From positions 806,001-870,000 of the forward strand of contig NZ_FXBS01000006.1 in assembly GCF_900178005.1 (NCBI RefSeq): DNA of 64,000 bases, in the 5' to 3' direction. Positions 24,144 to 32,822 of the stretch are shown here, piece after piece (positions within the stretch are counted from its first letter, which is position 1; each line of letters starts with the position of its first letter). The position numbers were made by a program, and so were the translations under genes. The stretch comes from Tuberibacillus sp. Marseille-P3662. Lineage in GTDB: Bacteria; Bacillota; Bacilli; Bacillales; Sporolactobacillaceae. The notes below the pieces were generated by a model, which saw only the letters and a program-made list of their open reading frames with translations, searched no databases and was not told where the DNA came from.

Positions 24144-26192
24144 ATGTCTAGAGAGCTTCGTAAGCCTAACAGATTGGTCGATGAAAAAAGTCCATACCTA
24201 TTACAACATGCTTATAATCCTGTTGATTGGTATGCATGGAGTGATGAAGCATTTGCCAAGGCTAAAGCTGAAAATAAACCCGTATTTGTTTCCATAGGAT
24301 ATTCAACTTGTCATTGGTGCCATGTGATGGCAGAAGAATCATTCGAAGATCCGGACATCGCACATATTCTTAACGAAAAATTTGTTTCGATTAAGGTTGA
24401 TCGGGAAGAACGGCCCGATTTGGATGCGATTTATATGACAGTTTGTCAAGCGATGACCGGGCAAGGCGGTTGGCCGTTGAATGTGTTTTTAACCCCGGAA
24501 CAAAAACCGTTCTATGCAGGTGTTTATTTTCCGAAGGAGAGCCGTTATGGTCTGCCGGGTTTTGTTGATGTTTTAACACAGTTATCTGACCATTTTCAAA
24601 ATAACCGGGATAAGCTTGATGAAACAGGGGCGAAAGTGGCTTCGGCATTAGCCAAAATGAATGAACGTGAGGGTGTGGCTTTAGAACCAGGTGTAGTAGA
24701 GACGTGTGTCGAGCAAATGACGAGAGACTTCGATCATCAGTACGGTGGATTTGGTCAGGCGCCGAAGTTTCCGGCACCCCATCAGTTGTTATTCTTGCTC
24801 CGTTATCACCATTGGCACGGTCATGACGAAGCGTTACAAATGGTGTTGAAGACGCTAGATGCGATGGCGGCTGGCGGTATCTATGATCATATCGGTGGCG
24901 GTTTTGCAAGATATAGCGTTGATCAGAAATGGCTTGTGCCGCATTTTGAGAAAATGTTATATGATCAAGCAATGCTGATGATGGCTTATACTGAGGCTTA
25001 TCAAGTTACAGGGCGTGAGGATTATAGATCGGTGATTGAAGAGATCATTGACTATTTACAACGGGAAATGCTCGGTCCTAACGGCGGCTTCTATAGTGCG
25101 GAGGATGCCGATTCTGAAGGAGAAGAAGGCAAATTTTATCTTTGGACGAAAGCAGAAGTTGTTCAATTGTTGGATGCTGATGAAGCAGAATTGTTCTGTG
25201 ATGCGTATGATATCTCTGAGGATGGCAATTTCGAAGGAAAAAATATTCCTAATAGGATTCATACATCTAAACAGTCATTAGCGGATCGGCATGGCTTAAC
25301 TGTGGACGATGTTCAAAGACAACTTGATAACGCCAAACACAGGTTGTTTACATACAGGGAGAAACGTGTTCACCCGCATAAAGATGATAAAATCTTAACG
25401 GCGTGGAACGGGCTGATGATCGCAGCTTTAGCTAAAGCAGGAGCGGCATTTCAACATCGGGGAGCATTGGATATGGCTGAACGCGCGTTTTCATTCATTC
25501 AAACCGAATTGACGCGTGATGGCAAGCTTATGGCCCGTTATCGGGACGGTGACGTGAAGTATGAAGGCTTTCTGGATGATTATGCTTATATGCTTTGGGC
25601 TTGTGATGCCCTTTATGAAGCGACTTATCAAACTGACTACCTGCGGAGTATGAGGTTATACGCTGACCTTCTTGTTGGGACGTTTTATGATGACAAAAAC
25701 GGCGGATTTTTAATTAATAATCCCTATCATGATTTGATTTATAATCCAAAACAAGCTTATGATGGCGCGCTGCCGTCGGGAAACAGTGTAGCCAGCTTAA
25801 TGTTATTCAAATTGGCGCGTCGTACAGGCATTCATCAATTTGAAACCTACGCTGAGCCGACCATTCGATTTTTTGCTGACGAGATCAATCAACATCCATC
25901 AGGATTCACCTGGTTGTTAACGGCTTACATGACGATGCACGCGAATACCAAAGAACTCGCGATTCTTCAGGGAGAAGATGATGAGGCTTATCATCTTGCG
26001 TTAACGTTGTTACAAACGGGTTTTCATCCTGAACTGTTTGCCGTTGCTGGTGAAGCTGAAGAGCTGCAACAGGCGGCACCGTTTACCCAATCGTTTCACG
26101 CTAAAGACGGCCGTACCACTTATTACCTGTGCCACGATTTTATGTGTGAACGACCCACAACTGATTTTTCGTTAATTAAACAAGCGTTATAA
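24144..26192 (+). CDS. yyaL: Thioredoxin-domain/AGE-like protein, YyaL family
   Basis: A 682-residue DUF255 protein. The N-terminal thioredoxin-like domain begins [27 protein letters not shown] and holds the CHWCHVM motif near residue 55. The rest is an (alpha/alpha)6 barrel resembling N-acylglucosamine epimerases/glycosidases ([47 protein letters not shown]). The molecular function is unknown; human SPATA20 is a relative. Monocistronic, with its own promoter and terminator. Confidence 0.9.
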   Translation: MSRELRKPNRLVDEKSPYLLQHAYNPVDWYAWSDEAFAKAKAENKPVFVSIGYSTCHWCHVMAEESFEDPDIAHILNEKFVSIKVDREERPDLDAIYMTVCQAMTGQGGWPLNVFLTPEQKPFYAGVYFPKESRYGLPGFVDVLTQLSDHFQNNRDKLDETGAKVASALAKMNEREGVALEPGVVETCVEQMTRDFDHQYGGFGQAPKFPAPHQLLFLLRYHHWHGHDEALQMVLKTLDAMAAGGIYDHIGGGFARYSVDQKWLVPHFEKMLYDQAMLMMAYTEAYQVTGREDYRSVIEEIIDYLQREMLGPNGGFYSAEDADSEGEEGKFYLWTKAEVVQLLDADEAELFCDAYDISEDGNFEGKNIPNRIHTSKQSLADRHGLTVDDVQRQLDNAKHRLFTYREKRVHPHKDDKILTAWNGLMIAALAKAGAAFQHRGALDMAERAFSFIQTELTRDGKLMARYRDGDVKYEGFLDDYAYMLWACDALYEATYQTDYLRSMRLYADLLVGTFYDDKNGGFLINNPYHDLIYNPKQAYDGALPSGNSVASLMLFKLARRTGIHQFETYAEPTIRFFADEINQHPSGFTWLLTAYMTMHANTKELAILQGEDDEAYHLALTLLQTGFHPELFAVAGEAEELQQAAPFTQSFHAKDGRTTYYLCHDFMCERPTTDFSLIKQAL

Positions 26193-26219
26193 AAGCGGCT
26201 GCAAGCAGTCGCTTTTTTA
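26191..26219 (+). terminator. Intrinsic terminator after yyaL
   Basis: AAAAGCGGCTGC-AA-GCAGTCGCTTTTTT, overlapping the yyaL stop codon. Confidence 0.85.
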
Positions 26220-26252
26220 TTTGGCCAAATGTCTTTTATAATAAGGAAAACG

Positions 26253-26285
26253 TGATATAATAAAAATAACGAACGTTTATTCGTT
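26253..26285 (+). promoter_or_regulatory. mrfA promoter and palindromic operator
   Basis: An extended -10, TGA-TATAAT (26253-26261), is followed at the expected start point by the inverted repeat AACGAA-CGTTTA-TTCGTT (26268-26285). Within it CGAACGTTTATTCG matches the Gram-positive LexA (DinR) box CGAAC-N4-GTTCG at 9 of 10 fixed positions. Confidence 0.5.
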
Positions 26286-26312
26286 AAGCAAACGGATAGA
26301 GGGGTTGGAGTT

Positions 26313-28595
26313 ATGCAAACAAGACAATCCATGAGTGAGCTAGTTCAAGATTTGAAACAGGATGAGAATATTGTCCATTGGCATACAATGCCGGGTCAAC
26401 CGGCGAAGACACGTCCCTTTCCGAACAGGGTCAATGAATCTATCAAACAAACTCTAAAGAATCGGGGGATTGACGCCCTTTACTCCCATCAAGCGGATGC
26501 GCTTCAACACGCGATGAACCACGAGAGTTTTGTTGCCGTGACGCCGACGGCTTCGGGGAAAACTTTGTGCTATAATCTACCTGTGCTGCAGAGTCTTGTT
26601 GAAGATGATAACCGCCGGGCATTGTATTTGTTTCCAACAAAAGCCTTGGCGCAAGATCAAAAGAGTGAAATGAATGAAATGATAGACGATATCGGTATTC
26701 CATTGAAAAGTTATACTTATGATGGTGATACCCCGGGTAATATTCGCCAGAAAGTGAGACAGGCGGGTCACATTGTGATCACGAATCCAGATATGCTGCA
26801 TTCATCAATTTTACCACATCATACCAAGTGGGTGTCACTGTTCGAAAATCTGCATTACATTGTTATAGATGAACTGCATACTTATCGGGGGGTGTTTGGT
26901 AGCCATGTCGCGAATGTCATCCGACGTTTAAAACGGATTTGTCGTTATTATGGGAGTGATCCTGTATTTGTGTGTACGTCAGCAACCATTGCCAACCCGA
27001 AAGAACATGCTGAACAGCTGACAGGTGAACGAATGCGATTAATTGATACCAATGGGGCGCCGTCGGTACGGAAGCACTTCGCTTTTTACAATCCGCCGGT
27101 TGTTAATCAAGCTATGAATGTCCGCCGCAGTGCAACGTTGGAAGTCCAACAACTGGCTAAACAATTTCTACAGAATCAAATTCAAACGATTGTGTTCGCC
27201 CGCAGCCGCGTGCGCGTTGAACTGCTTTTAAGTTATATGCAGAGTATCAATACAGGCCGGAGTGACCGCGCTTCGATTCGTGCCTATCGCGGCGGTTACT
27301 TACCGTCGGAGCGACGGGATATTGAACGAGGATTACGCTCCGGTGACATTCAAGGTGTCGTTAGTACTAATGCTTTGGAGCTTGGTGTCGACATTGGTCA
27401 GCTTCAGGCGTGTATTATGACGGGCTATCCTGGTTCTATTTCCAGTGCTTGGCAGCAAGCAGGACGGGCAGGCCGCCGTCAGGATGAGGCTGTCATTGTG
27501 CTTGTTGCGACCTCTAGTCCGCTGGATCAATATATTATTCAACATCCGGATTACTTTTTTAATCGAAATCCAGAGTCTGCTCGGATCAATGCCAATAATT
27601 TGATTATTCTCGTCGATCATATAAAATGTGCAGCCTATGAATTACCATTCCATGAAGACGATTATTTCGCTCCCGATGTTGCAGTGAATGAAATATGCAC
27701 TTATTTAGCGGATGAGGATGTACTGCATTATCAAGGTGGAAAATGGTACTGGATGAATGATGCATTTCCTGCTAATAATGTAAGCCTGCGTTCGGCGTCC
27801 CAGGAAAATGTTGTTATTATTGATCAAACGGACACTGCCAAAACACATGTGATTGGTGAAATGGACCGGTTTAGCGCGATGACGTTGCTACATGATGAAG
27901 CAATTTATATTCATCAAGGTGAGCAATATCAAGTAATAGAGCTGGATTGGGATGAGAAAAAAGCTTATGTCAAGGCTGTTAGTGTCAATTACTATACGGA
28001 TGCCAATCTTGCAGTACAGCTTGATGTTCTTGACATTGATAAGAGCAAACAACATCATGATCAAGCTCATGTTGCGTATGGGGATGTCACGGTTCGAGCT
28101 AAGCCAACAATTTTTAAAAAAATCCGTTTTGATACACATGACAATGTTGGGTGGGGGCCGATCCATTTACCTGAAGAAGAGACCCATACAAGTTCAGCGT
28201 GGGTGAGTTTTGCTCCGGAATTGATTGATCAATTTGGTAAGCAGCGTTTCGAACAAGCTTTGCTTGGCATTAGCCACGTCTTGCGGCACGCCGCACCGTT
28301 ATTTGTGATGTGTGACCCTGTTGACTTACAAGTTGTACCAAAAATTAAAGCGTCACATAATGAACAACCGACGATTTTTATTTATGATAAGTATCCAGGT
28401 GGGATCGGGTTAAGTGATAAACTCTATGAAAATATGTCGTTCTTAATCAATGAAGTTGAACAAATGATTGATCGCTGTTCGTGTCGTGATGGTTGTCCAT
28501 CATGTATTGGTACACCTGACAGTGACCAAACGGCGGGAAAATCGACGGTGCTTGCCTTACTTTCCCATATAAAGGAAGTTAAGTCTTGTCGCTGA
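26313..28595 (+). CDS. mrfA: MrfA-type DEAD/DEAH helicase (YprA)
   Basis: A 760-residue superfamily 2 helicase. Walker A is TPTASGKT, motif II DELH, motif III TSAT, motif VI QQAGRAGRRQ, and a C-terminal four-cysteine zinc/Fe-S-like motif CSCRDGCPSC is present. B. subtilis MrfA is a 3'-5' helicase for mitomycin-lesion repair, working with the exonuclease MrfB. Start ATG after GAGGGGTTGG. Its end overlaps the mrfB start by 10 nt, showing a translationally coupled pair. A LexA-like palindrome lies upstream. Confidence 0.92.
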   Translation: MQTRQSMSELVQDLKQDENIVHWHTMPGQPAKTRPFPNRVNESIKQTLKNRGIDALYSHQADALQHAMNHESFVAVTPTASGKTLCYNLPVLQSLVEDDNRRALYLFPTKALAQDQKSEMNEMIDDIGIPLKSYTYDGDTPGNIRQKVRQAGHIVITNPDMLHSSILPHHTKWVSLFENLHYIVIDELHTYRGVFGSHVANVIRRLKRICRYYGSDPVFVCTSATIANPKEHAEQLTGERMRLIDTNGAPSVRKHFAFYNPPVVNQAMNVRRSATLEVQQLAKQFLQNQIQTIVFARSRVRVELLLSYMQSINTGRSDRASIRAYRGGYLPSERRDIERGLRSGDIQGVVSTNALELGVDIGQLQACIMTGYPGSISSAWQQAGRAGRRQDEAVIVLVATSSPLDQYIIQHPDYFFNRNPESARINANNLIILVDHIKCAAYELPFHEDDYFAPDVAVNEICTYLADEDVLHYQGGKWYWMNDAFPANNVSLRSASQENVVIIDQTDTAKTHVIGEMDRFSAMTLLHDEAIYIHQGEQYQVIELDWDEKKAYVKAVSVNYYTDANLAVQLDVLDIDKSKQHHDQAHVAYGDVTVRAKPTIFKKIRFDTHDNVGWGPIHLPEEETHTSSAWVSFAPELIDQFGKQRFEQALLGISHVLRHAAPLFVMCDPVDLQVVPKIKASHNEQPTIFIYDKYPGGIGLSDKLYENMSFLINEVEQMIDRCSCRDGCPSCIGTPDSDQTAGKSTVLALLSHIKEVKSCR

Positions 28596-29830
28596 AAAAA
28601 CAACTCGCTAGATATAAACAACATTTAAAAAGACCTGGTGAAGACAAAGGAAGCCGGCCACAACCGGATGCTACGGGCAACGGCCTTCCTAAGGGAATCA
28701 TGGAGGCTGCTGATCAATTGGCGGCTGACATTAAGTGGTATGACGGTCAAGCGATATTATTTAAAGAAACCATGGTTGACTTAAACGAGGTTTATAACGG
28801 GAAGCCGTTGCACACAATTTATCCTACGATTAACGAGTGGCAAAAGGTTAGTGGCGACCATCCCTTATCGGCAAAGGGTCTTTCTGCCAAGGATCTCCTA
28901 TTTTTCGACACGGAAACGACCGGTCTTGCCGCCGGCGCTGGACATATGATTTTTTTATTAGGGACGGGGACCATCTTAGACCATCATCTACGAATCAGAC
29001 AGTACTTCCTGCCGGGGCCAGGTCACGAGGCCGCTTTCTATCATTATTTTCTAGATGATGTCCATCAATTAGAAAACTTAGTTACTTTTAATGGAAAATC
29101 ATTTGATTGGCCACGGGTCAAAACGAGACATCAGTTTGTTAAACATCAAGTTCCGCACTTGCCTGCCTTCGGTCATTTTGATCTTTTGCATGCCTCACGC
29201 CGGTTATGGAAAGATCAATTATCATCAGTTAAATTGCAAACGATTGAACAATCGGTTTTGAGCATGGATAGGGTAGGGGATGTCCCTGGTCATATGGCCC
29301 CATTTCTCTATTTCCAATTTCTTAAAAGGCCCAATGTTGCCTTGATCGAAGGCATACTACAACACAATGTTGATGATATTAAGACCTTGGTGGCTCTCTA
29401 TAGTCATCTCTCAAACTTAGTCATTGATCCAGCGAGAGCAACGACAATTGAGCGATATCAGATCGGTCGGTGGCATGCTTACCTAGGAAATGTTGAAGCG
29501 GCGATTGCTTGTTTGCAGGACAATAAGTTACTTCAAAGTCATTATGAAGGTGATGCACAAAAATTGTTGGCACGCATGTATAAAAAAATTGGCGATTACC
29601 ATCGCTCGTTTGATGGTTATATGCAGCTTATCCATAACAGCTGCGGCAATCCCGAAGTCTATATTGAAGCGGCAAAATTAGCCGAGCATCAATTTAATGA
29701 TTATCATTTGGCGCTTAAATTAACAAGACAAGCGAGAGACTGTTGCGATTCCCAAGACCATCCGTCACAAAAGATTATGGCTGATTTAAGTCGGCGTTTC
29801 GAACGTGTCAGAAAAAAAGGTGGATTATAA
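28586..29830 (+). CDS. mrfB: MrfB-type exonuclease (YprB)
   Basis: A 414-residue DEDDh-like exonuclease that partners MrfA in excision of mitomycin adducts. Catalytic elements are FFDTETTG (D-x-E), LVTFNGKSFDWPRV, and HNVDDIKTL. A TPR-like helical C-terminus (about 290-400) is probably for protein contacts. It starts with TTG inside the mrfA 3' end, with AAAGGAAG as SD. The order and overlap match B. subtilis yprA-yprB. Confidence 0.9.
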   Translation: MSLKKQLARYKQHLKRPGEDKGSRPQPDATGNGLPKGIMEAADQLAADIKWYDGQAILFKETMVDLNEVYNGKPLHTIYPTINEWQKVSGDHPLSAKGLSAKDLLFFDTETTGLAAGAGHMIFLLGTGTILDHHLRIRQYFLPGPGHEAAFYHYFLDDVHQLENLVTFNGKSFDWPRVKTRHQFVKHQVPHLPAFGHFDLLHASRRLWKDQLSSVKLQTIEQSVLSMDRVGDVPGHMAPFLYFQFLKRPNVALIEGILQHNVDDIKTLVALYSHLSNLVIDPARATTIERYQIGRWHAYLGNVEAAIACLQDNKLLQSHYEGDAQKLLARMYKKIGDYHRSFDGYMQLIHNSCGNPEVYIEAAKLAEHQFNDYHLALKLTRQARDCCDSQDHPSQKIMADLSRRFERVRKKGGL

Positions 29831-29984
29831 GCGGTAGACTATTCCCCGGGTAAGCGCAAAATCAGCTAAAATTCGTAAATAAAGTCATGAAAATGTCAAA
29901 TTTTATCGCTTCATTACGGCTTTTGCGGAATCACAAAACATTGTAAAATAGAAGTAACTTAATGACAGGAAAGGAATAGGCAGC

Positions 29985-30056
29985 ATGGCAAAGACAATAG
30001 TGGTTTTATACTTTGTAATGGTAGGAGCTGTATTTTTGGTGATGAATACCATTTAA
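29985..30056 (+). CDS. Tiny membrane peptide, 23 residues
   Basis: ATG with purine-rich AGGAAAGGAATAGG upstream. The peptide is MAKT followed by a hydrophobic span, IVVLYFVMVGAVFLVMNTI, with a stop 18 nt before the ypsA start. This pattern of SD, single-span length and tight spacing to the next gene suggests a real small membrane protein, but it is too short for confidence. Confidence 0.4.
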   Translation: MAKTIVVLYFVMVGAVFLVMNTI

Positions 30057-30073
30057 TGGGGTTGAGGATGTAG

Positions 30074-30643
30074 ATGGGACAAGTGTATGTGATCACGGGT
30101 TATAAGCCAAAAGAATTAGGCATATTCTCTAATCAACATCAAGGTATTGAAGTGATCAAACACGCGATAAAAATGCAACTCATTCAACTTCTTGATTATA
30201 ATCTTGAATGGGTCTTGACAAGCGGACAATCTGGGGTAGAATTATGGGCATGTGATGTTGTGCTTGATTTAAAACAAGATTATCCTGAGTTGAAACTGTC
30301 TATTCTAACCCCCTTTTTGGAACAGGAATCTATGTGGCCCGATGTAGTCAAGGAACAGTACACTCGAATATTATCGACAGCCGACCATGTGGATAGTATT
30401 ACCAAGCGTCCTTATGAGCACCCTTCACAGTTACGATTAAAGAATGACTTTTTGATTCGAAAAAGTGATGGACTGTTGATTATCTACGATGAGGAGACAC
30501 CGGGATCGCCCGATTATTATTTGCAGCCAGCGGAAAATAAAGCGAGCCACTCCCATTACCCCATTATCACCATTAACCGGTTTGATTTGGATGTGGCCGC
30601 GCAAGATCTTCAAGAACTCGATCCTAATTATTGGAGTCAATAA
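30074..30643 (+). CDS. ypsA: YpsA, DUF1273 protein
   Basis: A 189-residue cytoplasmic protein of the SLOG/DprA-like Rossmann superfamily. YVITGYKPKELGIF, LTSGQSGVELWACDVVLDL and FLIRKSDGLLIIYDEETPGSPDYYL are typical. In B. subtilis and Staphylococcus it is implicated in division control and lies, as here, just upstream of gpsB. Confidence 0.92.
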   Translation: MGQVYVITGYKPKELGIFSNQHQGIEVIKHAIKMQLIQLLDYNLEWVLTSGQSGVELWACDVVLDLKQDYPELKLSILTPFLEQESMWPDVVKEQYTRILSTADHVDSITKRPYEHPSQLRLKNDFLIRKSDGLLIIYDEETPGSPDYYLQPAENKASHSHYPIITINRFDLDVAAQDLQELDPNYWSQ

Positions 30644-30718
30644 CGATTCTTTTGGTTGACAATAGAGTATGAATTTGAAAAAATAAACTTTATGATGAAC
30701 ATACGTTGAGGTGATTTT

Positions 30719-31033
30719 TTGGAGCAGAAAGATCACGGTTTGACGCAGTTAACTGCGAAAGAGATTTTGGAAAGAGAATTTAAAACGGGCTTGCGAGGCT
30801 ATCAATCCGAGGAAGTCGATCAATTTTTAGATGTTATTATAAAAGACTATGAAGCTATGACGAATGAAATTGAAAGACTTCGTCAGGAAAATGAACGGTT
30901 AAAACAAGATATCAGTCAGCAAAAATCTGAACAACGTCGCCCAATGACCGGGCAAGGGCAGACAAACTACGATATTCTTAAACGATTGTCTAATTTGGAA
31001 AAACATGTTTTTGGCAGTCGGTTGAGTGAATGA
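30719..31033 (+). CDS. gpsB: Cell-cycle protein GpsB
   Basis: A 104-residue DivIVA-like adaptor that shuttles PBP1 (product of ponA in this window) between septum and side wall. The N-terminal membrane/PBP-binding segment [28 protein letters not shown], a coiled coil (about 40-70) and the C-terminal trimerisation helix [17 protein letters not shown] are all present. It begins with TTG after GAGGTG. The rnpB promoter starts within a few bases of its stop. Confidence 0.95.
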   Translation: MEQKDHGLTQLTAKEILEREFKTGLRGYQSEEVDQFLDVIIKDYEAMTNEIERLRQENERLKQDISQQKSEQRRPMTGQGQTNYDILKRLSNLEKHVFGSRLSE

Positions 31034-31035
31034 GC

Positions 31036-31064
31036 TTGACGTTTACCTGTGTAACCATTATAAT
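31036..31064 (+). promoter_or_regulatory. SigA promoter of rnpB
   Basis: TTGACG (31036-31041), 17 nt, TATAAT (31059-31064), about 20 nt before the mature RNA. Confidence 0.85.
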
Positions 31065-31083
31065 ATAATTCTGTCATACAAGG

Positions 31084-31503
31084 TGATTCATGTTTAGACA
31101 ATCGCTGTGTTCATTATCGGACATAGAGGAAAGTCCATGCTCGCACGGCCTGAGATGGTCGTAGTGTTCGTGCTCAGCGAAACAATAAGCTGGGGTAGCT
31201 TGATTATCAGGCTAACGGCAAGGCAATCACCTAACGCATCTTTTTGAGATGCTAAGGTGTGGTTCCTTTGAAAGTGCCACAGTGACGTAGTCCCATTGGA
31301 AACGATGGGAGTGGAACGCGGTAAACCCCTCGAGCGAGAAACTCAAAATTTGGTAGAGGAACCTTCCTGAAGGAACTAAACAGATGGAGGGGCTGATGAT
31401 GCTATCATTGGCAGATAGATGATTGTCGCCGGAGGTACAAGAAGTGATTACTTCGATGGAGTACGCCGGAACAGAACATGGCTTACAGAACATGATGAAC
31501 CCA
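31084..31503 (+). ncRNA. rnpB: RNase P RNA, Bacillus (B) type
   Basis: Catalytic RNA subunit of RNase P. Universal blocks are visible: GAGGAAAGTCCATGCTCGCA (start of P4), GTAGTGTTCGTGCTCAGCGA, AAAGTGCCACAGTGACGTAG, GGAACGCGGTAAACCCCTCG and the 3' ACAGAACATGGCTTACAGAA. The B-type P5.1/P15.1-like segments are present (AATTTGGTAGAGGAACC). The 5' TTCATGTT pairs with 3' AACATGATGAAC to form P1. Ends are approximate. Located between gpsB and ypsC as in B. subtilis. Confidence 0.96.
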
Positions 31504-31520
31504 AAAACTAATCTAATGAC

Positions 31521-31547
31521 AAAGGCCCTGTTTAAGGGCTTTTTTTA
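31521..31547 (+). terminator. Terminator of rnpB
   Basis: AAAGGCCCT, loop, AGGGCTTTTTTT, directly after P1. Confidence 0.88.
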
Positions 31548-31573
31548 TTGCCAATTCTATACACAAACGTTAA

Positions 31574-31595
31574 GTAAAAATGATGATAGAAGGAG
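31574..31595 (+). repeat. Isolated 22-nt SD module before rlmL
   Basis: This 22-mer (GTAAAAATGAT...AGAAGGAG) is 20/22 identical to the one before tyrS (52575-52596) and resembles the 3' end of the parE-upstream repeats. It provides the rlmL SD. Confidence 0.5.
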
Positions 31596-31605
31596 TTCTG
31601 ACTTT

Positions 31606-32742
31606 GTGTCTAAAATCAAGTTGATAGCGACAACAGCTATGGGTTTGGAATCCGTCGCAAAACGGGAATTACTGAATTTAGGATATCGGGATTTTGAAGT
31701 AGAAAATGGGAAAATTACCCTTAAAGGTGATTTCAAGGATATTTGTTATTTAAATCTTTGGTTACGAACGGTTGCGCGGATTAAGTGGGAAATCGGCACA
31801 TTTGAGGCAACATCATTTGATGAATTGTTTGAGAAAACGAAGGCGCTGCCATGGGCAGAGATTTTACCTGAAGATGCTGAATTCCCTGTTGTTGGAAAAT
31901 CAGTTAAATCACAATTGCATAGCGTGCCCGATTGCCAAGCAATTGTGAAAAAGGCGATTGTTGAGAATTTGAAAGCGTCATACAATACGTCTTGGTTCGA
32001 AGAGAAGGGTCCATTCTATAAAATTGAAGTAGCCTTACATAAAGATCAAGCGACGTTATCCATTGACACCACCGGTCGTGGTCTGCATATTCGCGGATAT
32101 CGTTATTACCATAGCGAAGCACCACTAAAGGAAACCTTGGCAGCAGCGATGATTTACTTAACCAATTGGACACCGGATAAGCCGTTTGTTGATCCGTTTT
32201 GCGGTTCGGGAACATTGCCGATTGAAGCAGCAATGATTGGGCAGAACATCGCTCCAGGATTTAACCGTGATTTCATCTCTGAACAATGGCCGAATATTGA
32301 TCGCACCCTTTGGGATCGGGCGAGACAAGAAGTGGAAGATGTCGCTGACTACGATCGTGTATTAGATATTACTGGTCATGATATTGACCACCGCATGATT
32401 GAGTTATCGACAAGCAACGCCCAAGAGGTAGGCTTGCATGATGTGATTCGCTTTAAACAAATGCAAGTTACCGATTTTAACACGCAAACATCATCAGGTT
32501 ATATGGTGGGCAACCCGCCCTATGGTGAACGAATGAACGAACGAAAGCAAGTCGCAGAATTATATCAGCAAATGGGGAAAGTTCTAAATGACTATCCAAC
32601 GTGGTCGTTTTACTTTTTAACATCTCATCCTGACTTTGAAACATTGTTTGGACGTCAGGCTTCAAAAAAAAGAAAACTATTTAATGGAACAATCGAAACC
32701 CATTATTATCAATTTTTCGGAAAAAAGTCACCCAAGTCATAA
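31606..32742 (+). CDS. ypsC: 23S rRNA m2G methyltransferase, RlmL/YpsC family
   Basis: About 378 residues. An N-terminal THUMP domain (LIATTAMGLESVAKRELLNLGYRDFEVENGKI) is joined to a Rossmann methyltransferase (VDPFCGSGTLPIEAAMIGQNIAPG) with the N6/N2-type catalytic motif NPPYGERM. An open frame from 31423 runs through rnpB and is not coding; the GTG at 31606 follows AGAAGGAG and gives the YpsC length. The substrate is probably 23S rRNA guanosine. Confidence 0.9.
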   Translation: MSKIKLIATTAMGLESVAKRELLNLGYRDFEVENGKITLKGDFKDICYLNLWLRTVARIKWEIGTFEATSFDELFEKTKALPWAEILPEDAEFPVVGKSVKSQLHSVPDCQAIVKKAIVENLKASYNTSWFEEKGPFYKIEVALHKDQATLSIDTTGRGLHIRGYRYYHSEAPLKETLAAAMIYLTNWTPDKPFVDPFCGSGTLPIEAAMIGQNIAPGFNRDFISEQWPNIDRTLWDRARQEVEDVADYDRVLDITGHDIDHRMIELSTSNAQEVGLHDVIRFKQMQVTDFNTQTSSGYMVGNPPYGERMNERKQVAELYQQMGKVLNDYPTWSFYFLTSHPDFETLFGRQASKKRKLFNGTIETHYYQFFGKKSPKS

Positions 32743-32822
32743 ATATCTTGGGATGGGCAGGAATTCAGCTATAAGTAGCGAAAGGTTATTATCATAAGGA
32801 AAAGTATAAGTAGGTGAATGGG

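Noticed and set aside
24391-24972. 193-residue open frame antisense to yyaL
   Set aside because: It lies wholly within a well-conserved gene, has no SD, and its composition is that of a mirror frame.
31423-31605. Longer N-terminus for RlmL
   Set aside because: It would translate the 3' part of RNase P RNA and its terminator.
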